34,205 bases of DNA from Scytalidium lignicola (lineage: Eukaryota > Ascomycota > Leotiomycetes), in assembly GCA_002812745.2 (NCBI GenBank), contig NCSJ02000419.1, positions 1 to 34,205 on the forward strand, in the 5' to 3' direction. The notes below the pieces were generated by a model. That model made no database searches. It was not told the origin of the DNA and worked only from the letters and a program-made list of their open reading frames with translations. A program made the translations under genes and the position numbers. Position 1 is the stretch's first letter; every line of letters begins with the position of its first letter. This document shows, piece by piece, positions 19,993 to 30,200 of the stretch.

Positions 19993-21080
19993 ATTTATTT
20001 ACGTCTGGCAGGTAGCAGGTAAATCCTGCTGCCTTAGGATTTTCTGAAAGGTATGAGGACATGCTAAGTTAAAGAATTATATATAGGATGACCTTAGAAA
20101 GCATTTCTTATAGAAAGTGTAGTTAATAAGCTTGTTAATTGTAAACTTTCTTAGTTAATTAAGATAGTTATCAAGTGAAGTAAGGAGAATAACTTTTTAG
20201 TTTTACTCATGAAAATAAGAAGTTATAATTATACAATTAAAATATTTAAAGTTATATTATAACAAGTGTAAAAGGTAAAAGTTAATATAATAAATAAAAT
20301 ATCAAGTTTTATAAAAGTATTACTTTGATTTTCATAGTAAATCTTTAAACTTTTTACTTTTAATGTTAACAGAAATAATATTTTAAGACGTTATTATTTC
20401 AAATGACCGAATTTATATCTTTGCTGCTACTAGGTAGGTATCTTCCGCCATGGTGAAGTAATAGCTATACTGACCAGGAATTAGTGCACATTGGTTGACT
20501 GTAGCCAATGGTGCTATGTCTCAATCCATGCTAATAGTGACGGCATATGCCACATTGGGAGAAGTACCACCATGGGGTTTTATCGTAGATTACTGATGCT
20601 AACTAGTGAAAGAGAACCTAGTTACTGCTACTGCTAAACTTAATCGGAGGGCGATATTTGAGAGGTATAAGAAGGATATCGAGGAAGTATACGCAAAGTG
20701 ATACATAATTTGTAATCTCTAAGGTGAAACCTTGTTATTTGCGAGTTTATGCTGTATATATTTAACAATTATCTTGAATCCAAGGTTGGATTTTTATTTA
20801 TTCAAGATGTAGTAAACCAGTGCCAAGTTTAGAAGTACATTGACTCCAAGGTAAAGTAGTTATGAATTTTTATTTCATCTAGTTCATTTAAGAATTCGCA
20901 TTTACATACCCTCTTTCCTACCTCTATACTTTATTAACCATATTTGATTTTCAAATATTCTATATTTTGTAGTTTTGCTTTAAAATATATTAACGTCTTT
21001 TAGAGTAATATCTGTGCTTGTATTTGGTAGTCAGCATTAAATGATTCAGAATCTAGTCTTAGAGGCGTGTTGTAAAAGAC
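19993..21080. other. Transition into the second AT-rich block
   Basis: A small base-balanced island remains at about 20,400-20,720. There a frame reads TATAKLNRRAIFERYKKDIEEVYAK to TGA near 20,700; it looks protein-like, but no family is recognised. The flanks are AT-rich and hold nothing I can identify. Confidence 0.35.
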
Positions 21081-21487
21081 TTACTAATTAAAAGTATTAT
21101 ATAACTTATTAATAATTATTTAAATTATTAATCTTAGTTAAAAAANCATAAAATTANCTAAATAAACACTTATAATAACAAATTCAGAATATTATTAAAA
21201 AAAATACAATTTATTAAGCTTAAAAAGAAGATATTATAATTATTAATTTTTATAAATACTTCATTTATAAATAACAAAGACTTATTATTATAAATTAGTT
21301 ATATTATAATATTTATAAACTAAAAAGAAATATAAATATATTATATTAAACATTAATCAAGTATAAAAAGTTATATATAATGTTTTAACTTTAAAATTAT
21401 ATAAAATAGTTTATGAGTTTAATATGAAAGTTATAATCAAGTTAATTATTAAAAGAATCCTTGAAATTAACTTCTTATTAGTTATTG
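21081..21487 (+). repeat. Left arm of a ~407-bp inverted repeat (Ty1/Copia RNase H fragment, plus strand)
   Basis: Matches the reverse complement of 22074-22480 along its whole length with scattered transitions. On the plus strand it encodes a decayed Copia RNase H segment (NVLTLKLYKIVYEF, then KLIIKRILEINFLLVI), corresponding to the block where intact fungal Copia elements read VLASELYAMAHGFD. The same segment occurs in the Copia element at about 33,400. Confidence 0.8.
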
Positions 21488-22073
21488 TCAGTTTACTTAT
21501 AACATGTAGTATAGTATACAATTATACATAATATACTGTTGTGTTATTTTATGGTTGTCATTTTACAATTAAGGGTAGGAGAGCGAAGTTGTAAGAGCTT
21601 TGTTTGTTCTTATTACTTAATCAGGACTAGCTTACAAGGGCATGTGAATATTACATGTATATAACCACTATTCTACTAACATTGGAATTACTTTAAAAAT
21701 GGTTATATGCTATAGCTTTCAAAATGCTCAAATCTATAGATTTTTCCTAATTGTATACTAATTGCCTAATTAAGAATAACTTTAAATCCTTCCTCTGTAC
21801 AATTCTTTATTTTGTTACTTATATTGTTATGTTTTACTTATTCTACTATTTTTAATTATATCTTATTCATATTCAACAGTTATTTCAAAGTGTTAAATAA
21901 CTTTCCTTTGGTTATAGAATTAACTAGATTTATAATTTCTTTAATTTATTGTACTTTAATGATTTAATATTGTTTGTACACTTAGCAAAAGTATATTATA
22001 TCAATTATAAGTTGCTTTTCTTATATAATTCTTAACTTAATAAGGTAATTGTACAATAACCTTGAATTTGTAT
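21488..22073. other. Spacer between the inverted Copia fragments
   Basis: AT-rich with a short less-mutated patch at about 21,545-21,660 (GGGTAGGAGAGCGAAG, GGACTAGCTTACAAGGGCATG). It may contain decayed 3' ends or LTRs of the two Copia copies, but I could not match the halves to each other beyond about 21,490. Confidence 0.35.
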
Positions 22074-22480
22074 ATATAACTAGTAAGAGCTTGATTTCAA
22101 GGATTCCTTTAATAATTAACTTGATTACAATTCTTATATTAAACTTATAAGCTATTCTATAAAGTTTTAAGGCTAAAACATTATATATAACCTTCTTGTA
22201 CTTGATTAACATTTAATATAATATATTTGTATTTCCTTTTTAATTTATAAGTATAATAATATAGTTAATTTATAATAATAAGTTTTTGTTATTTATAAAT
22301 AAAGTGTTTATAAAGACTAATAATTANTAATATTTCCTTTTTAAGCTTGATAAATTATATTCCCTTAATAATATTCTAAATCTATTATTATAAGTGTTTA
22401 TTCAATGATTTTATGTTTTTAATTAAGATTAATAACTTAAGTAATTATTAATAAGTTGTATAATACTTTTAATTGGTAAA
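22021..22480 (-). repeat. Right arm of the inverted repeat (Ty1/Copia RNase H fragment, minus strand)
   Basis: Reverse complement of the left arm over 22074-22480, continuing to 22021 with more RNase H sequence (VIYTNSRLLYNYLIKL, where intact elements read CTDSKSLYDCLVKL). The catalytic Asp of TDS has become Asn here (TNS), fitting G to A. The two arms point at each other, tail to tail, across about 586 bp. Confidence 0.8.
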
Positions 22481-23037
22481 CTAAAGTTATATATACTTCT
22501 TAAGTATATTATATAATATATTATTCCTTAGTAATAAGATTCTAATGTATAATTCCTTATAAGCTTATTATTATAATTGTTTTTCCTATTATAAGTTATA
22601 AGTTAATATATTAATGTTCTTAAGTAAATGAAATCCTTATATTATTCAGTTATATAATACTCTTATTAAATTTGATTCTTTTGTTAGTAATTAATGTTTT
22701 ATATTCTTTTGTTAGAAAATTAGCCNTTTTTCAGTTATTCTTACTTGAGTTCAGCAAATTAAGTATCTTTAACAAATAAAGTATTATTAGTTTAAAGCTT
22801 TATAACATTAAAAGGTTTAATGTTATATAATAAGTAAGGGTTATATGTTAATAGTTTTATAACAGGTATTTTAACATAATAAGAATAGTAAGTTTAGAAT
22901 TAGTAGTTTCCAACTTTAAAGACTTTGTAAAGTAACTTTATAACTTGTAGAATTAAACTTTTACAAAGATTAAGTAAACTTTAAAGGTAATTATATGTAA
23001 AAATCCTAATTTAACAAGGTAATAAATTGTATATACA
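22481..23037. other. AT-rich stretch, nothing recognised
   Basis: AT-rich, with an N before a T run at 22726. It could be the upstream part (reverse transcriptase region) of the minus-strand Copia fragment, but I could not read a motif. Confidence 0.35.
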
Positions 23038-23117
23038 TGTTACGGCTCTTACCGTCACAGTCTGATAGGCGCTGGGAGGGCAGCCTATAGAGGGTCGGTG
23101 GCCAAACGAGGGGTTAG

Positions 23118-23127
23118 GTCACGTGAC
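23118..23127. promoter_or_regulatory. GTCACGTGAC palindrome in the LTR
   Basis: Perfect 10-bp palindrome with an E-box core, 80 bp from the LTR start and about 90 bp upstream of its TATA box. Comparable sites occur in the solo LTR and at both Fot1/pogo ends. Confidence 0.5.
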
Positions 23128-23132
23128 TAACA

Positions 23133-23180
23133 CAGGTCTACAAGGTCTACAGGTCTAAGTGTTAGACCTGTTAGACCAGG
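23133..23180. repeat. GGTCTA tandem motif and 10-bp-arm hairpin in the LTR
   Basis: GGTCTA occurs three times in close succession and is mirrored by two TAGACC copies. ACAGGTCTAA (23149-23158) and TTAGACCTGT (23162-23171) form a perfect 10-bp stem with a 3-base loop. It follows the CACGTG palindrome. The other LTR at 33,711 has a comparable run of repeated GACCTAAG in the same place. Confidence 0.65.
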
Positions 23181-23463
23181 TAGAGCACTTGCATATGGAA
23201 TAATAATGATTGTTTATATAAGAACATACTCTCTAAGCTTTAGTTAAGAACCTTATGTTCAACCTAAGTTATAATTCTATAATATACTTTACTATTCATA
23301 AACTCTAGTCAACTTGTTCTTACAGATAAACTACAAAGTGACTAAGCTTATATTATGTGTCAGTGATTAAGGGTTCTATAACATTTTGAACACTATCTAC
23401 TTGGATACAAGTTGTGTTTGAAGAAGTAAGTATAACCTAATAATTACCATGAACTAATAAGAA

Positions 23464-24420
23464 GATGGTGAACAATGAGCTAGATAAGGTAGAAGTGAAA
23501 CCTCCTAAGGTACCACTTCTGGTATTATTTACAAGGGATAGATCTAAGCTTTAGTAATTCAAGGTGTAAGTTATAATCTTCTTCAAGTTTAATGAGGATA
23601 GGTTTGATAGCAAAGAGGACAAGGTCCTTTGGATAATATCAAACCTTACAAGACTAACTTTTAATTGGTTTTAACTATACTTGAACGACTTTATAACCTA
23701 TTAGGACAAAGTGAAGGCTTAATAACAAAAGACATACAATATCTTTTCAGATCTTAACAACTTCTAAGTGACTATTAAAGAAGTTTATGGTAAAGTAGTA
23801 CTAAACGAAGACTTCTATTCTTAAAGTAAGGGGGTTAACTAGCTTTAGCTTATACAGTGGAATTTAAGAAGTATGTAGTGTAAATAAGTTAGGCAGACAA
23901 AGCTCTTAAAGTAGTATTGCAGTATAAATAAGTTAGGCGGACAAAGCTCTTAAAGTAGTATATTACAAAGGACTTAGAGAGGAAGTTAAGGATAATATAT
24001 CCAAGTTGACTAAGTAGTCAAACATGTTAGAAGAAATAATATCTAAGTCTGTTAAATTCAATAACTAAATCTATGAAAGGAGACTTAAAAAGAAAGGACA
24101 ATATTCTTTTACAAGAAAGAAATCAAACAAGAAATCAATATTAACAGACAAGGGTAACTTTATGGATTTGGACATAGTAAAGAAAAGAAAGCCTTAGAAA
24201 AATAAGAATTAATAAAAATCTAAAGGAAAAGGGAATTCATTTAGAATTAACCTTAAAAAATTAAAAGATCAAAAGGAAAAGAAGTTATACTTTAAGTATA
24301 AACTATTAAGGCATTTTGCTAGTAATTATAAAGATAAGGGAAAGTAAGTAATAGTTATAAGTATAAGTATTATAAGCATTCTAAGACAAGAAAGTCTATT
24401 ACTAAATTATAAGGAAATTA
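23464..24420 (+). pseudogene. Gypsy gag with degraded CCHC zinc knuckle
   Basis: ATG at 23464 starts MVNNELDKVEVKPPKV. The capsid region is readable: KFNEDRFDSKEDKVLWIISN, then LYLNDFITY and KTYNIFSDLNNF, as in fungal Ty3/Gypsy Gag. The nucleocapsid motif CxxCxxxGHxxxxC at 24288-24329 has become YFKYKLLRHFASNY: all three Cys are Tyr (G to A in TGC/TGT), Gly is Arg, and only His remains. A 44-bp tandem duplication (23881-23961) also breaks the frame. Many in-frame TAA and TAG codons. Non-functional. Confidence 0.85.
23881..23961. repeat. 44-bp tandem duplication inside Gypsy gag
   Basis: Starting TAAATAAGTTAGGC, the unit at 23881 repeats at 23925, and 37 bases match. The only clear difference within the match is GGCAGAC against GGCGGAC, a G/A transition at a CG site. 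Because 44 is not a multiple of three, the duplication shifts the frame. Confidence 0.85.
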
Positions 24421-24429
24421 AGAGAGATA

Positions 24430-27400
24430 TATTAAGTATAAGAGTATTCATGAGCTTAAGGTATTGTTAAGGAGATATGACTAAAGAGGTACTTGATGTT
24501 GGAGATTAACTTTAGTTGTAAGTATACTATTATATTAATTATAGATTCTTAAGATATTAGCATATTATACAACTTCTAAGGATTAGTTAGAGTAAGATCT
24601 TTTAATAAGAAATTAAGACAACTTATAAACTATTATTCAACTAGGATAACTTGGTAATAGTCATCAAGAGAAGTCATAAGACAATTACTCTTACCTAAGA
24701 AAGGCTACAAATGAATATAAGACTTTAATTACTAAAAACAAGATGATAAGAACACTTATTAAGATTAGATTAGTAGATTCTAAACAAGAAGACAATCAGT
24801 CAATTATTCTAGATAAGATTTGACTTAACAAGAGGAATCATTATGTTTAAACAATAAAAGAATAATAATATTCTCAACAGAGAAAATCCTCTAGTAAGGA
24901 GTATACAGATGATTTTAAGAGTTATAACTAACCTTTATAAATTAGCTTAAGAGGAGATTGATGAATTTCTAGACCTTGAAGCTGAAATAATAATATTAAG
25001 CATTGATGAAGATAAGGTGGAAAGAATCTAAGACAAAGCTTTAAGGACTATGGAAAATAAAGTAGAAAAGGAATGATAAAGAAATTGACTATATTTACTA
25101 GACTTAGCAAATGAACAAGGATGGACTATTAATAATGTAAAAGAAAGAGTAGCTAGAGAACTAGGATTTAAAGCTCTGAATGAGAATGTATTATTCTTAA
25201 AAGTTATTATAATTAAACAGAAAGTAAAGGTATTATTAGATTCTAAAGTTGTAGGAAATTTTATAATGTTAAAAGTTATAATGAAATTAAACATAAATAC
25301 CTAAGTTAAGGATTATAAATATCCAGTTAAGCTTGTAGATAATTCTATTATAAAGTAAAATGTTGAAGTAAAGATTAAGTTAATAACAATAGTTGTTAAG
25401 ATAAGTTATTAAAAGTAAGTAATATTTGATATAACTTATATTNAAAAACTTTAAAGTAATACTAAGCATATTATAAATATNAAAAAAGCAATCTAAGGAT
25501 AAATTAACAAGAGGAAACTATAAAGTTCTTATAAGAAAGACTATCAAAGGTATTGATAAAAGTTATAAAGAACAAAGAACTTAAAGTTATTCAAGTAATT
25601 AAACTTAGTCAACTTATGATTAAGGATATAAAATCAGTTTGATTTTAAGTTAGTCAAGATAAGACAAAGGTCTTAAGCATATTCTTGAAGAATATTAAGA
25701 GTAAATAAAATTGTTTAAAGAAAGACTAAAAGACTTAACATTATTAAAACATTAGTTATAAGATTATAAAATCAACTTAAAAGAAGGATTTTAACTGTTA
25801 TTTAGACTAGTATACTCAATGATAATAGTAGAAGATAAGGTGATAAAGGAATAGTTAGACAAGATGATTAAGAAAGGATTATACTAGAAGTCAAACTCTT
25901 TAACAAGAGTATTATTGTTATTTGTAAAAAAACCAGATAATCCAAAAGGCAAGCCTTGTAAAGACTATAAAAGTTTGAACAAAGGAATGATTAAGGATTG
26001 TTATCCATTGTTAATAATAGAAACTACTAAGGATAAGCTTAAAAGTATTAAATACTTCATGAAATTAGATTTATAATCAGTATTTAACCTTATCAGAATC
26101 AAGAAAGGAGATAAATGAAAAGTTATTATCAGAACTAAGTATAGACTATATAAGTTGTTAGTTATACCATTTAAATTAACAAATACATTAACTATAATAC
26201 AAAGGATTATAAACAGAAGTATCAAAGAATACTTAGAGAAATTTGTTATAATATACTTAGATGATGTTTTGATATACTTAAAGACATTGAAGGTTTATAA
26301 GGTATATATAAAAGTAATACTCAAAGTATTATAAAAAGTAAGTTTTAAATGCAAACTAAGGAAATGTAAATTCTATAGAATAGAAGTATAATTTTTAAAA
26401 TACATTATTGTAGAAAATGAAGTTAAGATGACTAAGGAAAAAACCAAGACTATTAGAAAATAAGTAATGCTTAGAATAATGAAGGAGTTGTAAAGCTTTT
26501 TAAGATTTATAAATTATTATCGAAAATTCATAAGAAATTATTTAAAAATAGTATTGTTATTGACTAAGTTAACCAAAAAAGATATACTTTATAAATAGAA
26601 GAACAAATAACAAGATATTTTTAATAAGGTCAAGGAGGTATTCAAAGAAGATTAAAGCCTTAAGATTTTCAACTTAGACAAACTTGTTTAGATTAAAATA
26701 AATATATTAAACTATACTTTAAGTATAGTCTTAAGTTAACAAGATAAGTAAAGGAAGTAAAAACTACTTATATTTTATTTGAAAAAGTTCAGCTTAACAA
26801 AATAAAATTATTTTATTCATAATAAAGAATTATTAATAATTGTAGATATACTGAAGAAATAGAGGATATATATTATAAGGACAAGAGAATAAATTGAAAT
26901 ACTAATAGATTATCAGAATCTGAAGTATTTTATAACATTTNAAAAAGCTAAATGTAAGATAAGCAAGATAAGTAGAAACTTTGTCAAAATATGATTTTAA
27001 GATTTAATATATTAAAGAAACAAATAATGAATAAGTTAATGTTCTAAGCTAAAAGCTAGAATATATAAATAAGGAGGAGTTAAGCTTATAAAGAGTAATC
27101 TTAATAAATAATGAAGAAAGAATTACTTATAATTAAGGATAATTAATATTTATATTAATAATAGTTGATTAAGCTTAAATCAAGAAGATTTATAAGGAGT
27201 TAAACAATAACAACATAAAGAATAAGGAATTTCAAGTAAAGGATAAACAATAAGAGTAAATTGACAAGTTATAATACTAAGACAAGAAGTTATATATTCT
27301 TAAGAAACTATTAAAGGAATTTATAACAGAATAGTATACCTTATTACAGAATAGACATTTTAAGGTCAAAAGGACTTATTATAAGATTTAAAGGGATTAT

Positions 27401-27450
27401 TATTCATATTGAATAAGTGTTAACATAGTCATATATAAGTTAGAATCACA
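24430..27450 (+). pseudogene. Gypsy pol: reverse transcriptase, RNase H and partial integrase, many stops
   Basis: The RT is well readable: LLFVKKPDNPKGKPCKDYK, MIKDCYPLLIIE, then IIYLDDVLIYL with the catalytic Asp pair intact at 26260-26265, then FKCKLRKCKFYR and RFINYYRKFIRNY. RNase H retains IHNKELLIIVDILK and LIDYQNLKYF, where intact elements have DHKNLEYF. The integrase HHCC domain is visible only as RHFKVKRTYYKI and RDYYSY at about 27,350-27,400; what should follow is missing and the sequence runs straight into the purine tract. Stops are TAA/TAG throughout. Ns at 25443, 25482 and 26941 precede A runs. Confidence 0.85.
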
Positions 27451-27500
27451 TGTAGATTAAGTACACATATAGATAAGATAAGGCTAGTTCGGTTATAATA

Positions 27501-27508
27501 GAGGAGGG
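27501..27508 (+). other. Polypurine tract (GAGGAGGG) of the Gypsy element
   Basis: Purine-only octamer at the end of the internal region, the usual plus-strand primer site just upstream of a 3' LTR. What follows (TAATATTGTATAACAATAC) contains a short palindrome and could be the start of a heavily mutated LTR, but it cannot be matched to the 5' LTR. Confidence 0.5.
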
Positions 27509-28690
27509 TAATATTGTATAACAATACTCCTTATATAACTACTATAATATAAACTTACTTATAACTAACAACAATCAACTACTATATTAACATGTATTAC
27601 CTTTATATATTGAAGATGTACATTTACTGTAAAGGTAAACTAACATTAATTAGTTAAATCTTACAGATTAAATAGAATATACAGTTTATTACTTTGAAGA
27701 AGGAGGTTAACTTATGTAATTTGTACTACTTTGATAACTCTAGTCTAAAGAGTAATTTTATTTACATTAAACCTTTGTTAAGAGTAAGTTTTTAAGACCT
27801 TTAATCTTTAGTCTTTTTTACTAAAAAATAACTTGATCAAGTTATCAAATACCTTTAAGGTTTGTCCTTTCAACTTTAAAAACATAAACTTGCATTAACA
27901 ATACATAATTAATTTTTACCTTTGTAATCTCCTTAACCTTTAATCTTTTAATTCTTGNTTTATTATACCTTCNTTTTACAATTTTTACATACTCTTAAAC
28001 CTTTAACTAACATCTTCTTAACAAAATCTATCTATTTATACTTCTTCTAACCAACTTCCTTTTATATCTTTATAATTACTCAACATGTTCCTTTACCTTC
28101 CTTAATATAATTTACCCTTCTTAAAGTACTTTACTACTTACTAAAACATTTTCTTATTCCTTAAAGCACTTTCTTGTTCTTTAAAGTACTTTATTATTTA
28201 CTAAGACAACTTTTTGTCTTATTAAGATACTTTTCTGTATTTTAACATATCTTTTCACTTTGTATAATATAACTTATTACTTATTATCACTTTAACTTAT
28301 ATATACAAAGTATACAATTAATAATCAAGAGTAAAGTTAGCTTATAATTATAATACCTTTAACTTTTGTACTTTTAGTATTCTTAACCCTTTATTCTCAA
28401 AACCCTTTACTTTATCACTTTTAAATTCTTTTTATTAAAGTATTAACTTCCTTTTATTTTACTTTTACTTTAATACTTTTAATACTTTCAACATCTTCAA
28501 CTTTCCTCTATTTTAACTTCTTCTTACTTAAGTACTTTCAACTTCCTCTTACTTTGACTTCTCCTTAATTTAATTTCCTTCTGCTTTAATACCTTAAGCA
28601 CTTTCAACACTTTTAACTTTCTTCTACTTTAACTTCTCCTTATCTCAACACCTTCAACACTTTTAACTTTAATACCTTTAACTTTTATAA
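27509..28690. other. AT-rich stretch with strong pyrimidine bias, no gene
   Basis: From about 27,780 the plus strand is dominated by T and C with very little G. Units such as TTAAAGTACTTTATTATTTACT and TTAAAGCACTTTCTTGTTCT recur at 28,130-28,215. Separation of purines and pyrimidines over nearly 900 bp is unusual for RIP-decayed DNA, where both strands normally suffer. It lies between the Gypsy element and the Copia coding region and may hold the lost Copia 5' LTR and leader. See the tandem repeat at 28470-28690. Confidence 0.45.
28470..28690. repeat. Diverged pyrimidine-rich tandem array
   Basis: At least three variants of a unit containing TACTTTCAACACTTTTAACT, followed by TTCTTCTACTTTAACTTCTCC, with copies starting near 28,482, 28,533 and 28,607. 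Spacing is irregular (50-75 bp). On the minus strand the unit is purine-rich and reads as repeated GTTGAAAGTGTTGAAG-like blocks. Confidence 0.55.
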
Positions 28691-28739
28691 GGCTTATAAT
28701 ACAAGAATCTAAGCCAAGGAAGAGTAAACGGTTTAAGTA

Positions 28740-30200
28740 ATTATAAACCTTCTAAATAACAAGTTGAAACTGTTTAAAGGTATATCCCTCAGACTTGTTT
28801 TTAACTTTGATCTCATAGTTATTATAAAGTAAACTCTATCCTTGTTTAATACTAGAGAAAAAGAAGATCTAAGGCTTAAGATAATAAACAACTTAAGAGA
28901 AGAAGGTTCTAAAGATTAATTCATTGATTTTGTCTTTAATCTATTTACTATAACTATTACAAAGCTTAATAGATATGTCAAATCTAAATAATATAAGTAT
29001 AAGGATAAGGAATAAACTGATTATAACTTGTAAGAAGCTTTTAAAGAAGACTTTTACAACTTTACAAAAGTTTCCTTTACAAGAGTTATTACTAACACCT
29101 TAAAAACCTTCTGAATATTCTTATGAATATAAGGAATATAGATTAAAAGTAATAAAATGCTAATATTATATATAATAATTAAAATATTGAAAAAGGAAGA
29201 ACTTGTAAAATAGACTGATGATAAGATTAACAAATATATTCAAAAATATAATCAAACTTTCTTAAATATAATCAACTATAAACTTAATAATAAACTCTTT
29301 TACATTCAAGTATACTATTACTAATACAAGTAAAGAATATACTTATATATTCAAGGTTATTACCTTTGTTATAAGTAAAGAATACCCTTTTATACTTGAA
29401 TATACTACCTTTGTTATAAGCAAGGAATACTCCTCTGCAAATTAAGCTTTCTTTACTATTACATTAAGTATAAGAGCATAAGAAGGAGCTTGTAAACTTA
29501 GTAAAGATATATACTAAAGAAGGTAAGTACAATAATAACAAAGATAACTTTGACTTTAAACTTATTATTTTTCATAATATTTGTAAAAAGGTTAATGTAT
29601 TATAATAAGCTTAAGCAAAAGCTTTTCTCAGCATATTAAAAGGTTTAGCCTTAGACTTCTTCTACATTAATAATACTTTAATTACTTCATTTTTTGAAGA
29701 GTTGTATATTAAGGTTTATGATTACTTTAAAGGCTTTAAATACAAGAGAAGTATATTGTTAAAGTAAAATGAAGTAAACTTTAAGTTAATTATGACTTGA
29801 AACAAAGGCAAATTAACCTTTAAATGCTTTTAACTACTCTTGAGTAAGTTATAACACCTTTAACATAACTTAAACCTTATCTTACAGAATAATACCTTCA
29901 TTTACAACAAGTTAATTATTACTTGTCAAGACATACTAACTTGTTAGTATACTTGTTTTAAGCTATTACTAATTATTATTAGTCTACTTAACAACTTATG
30001 TTTATTAATTATAACATAGGAGAAAGTAAACAATGTTATTTAAACTAATGCCTTTTTTACAAATTGTTATTATCATAAACAAGGTTATTATCCTTTTACT
30101 TAGAACAATTAGCTAAGAAGATAGTTCAACAAGAAATGTTGTTTTGTATATAAGAAAGAAGGTTGTATATTATACAACTATACTAAAAAGGAGTATAAAG
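28740..30200 (+). pseudogene. Copia gag with zinc knuckle remnant
   Basis: Readable pieces include LKLFKGISLRLVFNFD, KINKYIQKYNQTF and, near 29,880, FIYNKLIITCQDILTC. The nucleocapsid motif at about 30,137-30,180 reads CCFVYKKEGCILYNYTKKE, where intact relatives have CFVCKKEGC...H: one Cys has become Tyr. An acidic tail follows (FDDNDLDDLEDLKDFEDL), as in the related gag proteins. Many stops. Confidence 0.7.

Larger units (their letters stand above)
23038..23383 (+). repeat. LTR of the Gypsy element (5' LTR)
   Basis: Starts TGTTACGGCTC and can be closed at TATAACA (23377-23383), so the ends form TGTTA/TAACA. A TATA box (TTTATATAAG) lies at 23213-23222. The right limit is uncertain: homology with the other two LTRs of the window (GGATACAAGTTGTGTT against GTATACGAGGTACGTT in the solo LTR) may carry it on to about 23,415. 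The first ~180 bp are GC-balanced and the remainder is AT-rich, so decay is uneven within one LTR. It precedes a Ty3/Gypsy gag in the same orientation. Confidence 0.7.
23038..27508 (+). mobile_element. Ty3/Gypsy retrotransposon, RIP-decayed and lacking the integrase core
   Basis: Order on the plus strand: LTR (23038), leader, gag (from 23464), CCHC knuckle (about 24,285), reverse transcriptase (about 25,800-26,600), RNase H (about 26,640-26,990), the start of an integrase HHCC domain (about 27,330-27,450), then a purine tract. RNase H after RT and before integrase is the Gypsy order. Almost every line carries TAA/TAG stops where Q, R or W is expected. The DDE core of integrase is absent, so the element could not have been autonomous even before decay. 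No convincing 3' LTR follows the purine tract. Confidence 0.85.

Noticed and set aside
27509..27690. 3' LTR of the Gypsy element
   Set aside because: It follows the purine tract, but base-by-base comparison with the LTR at 23,038 gave no convincing alignment, even allowing for transitions.
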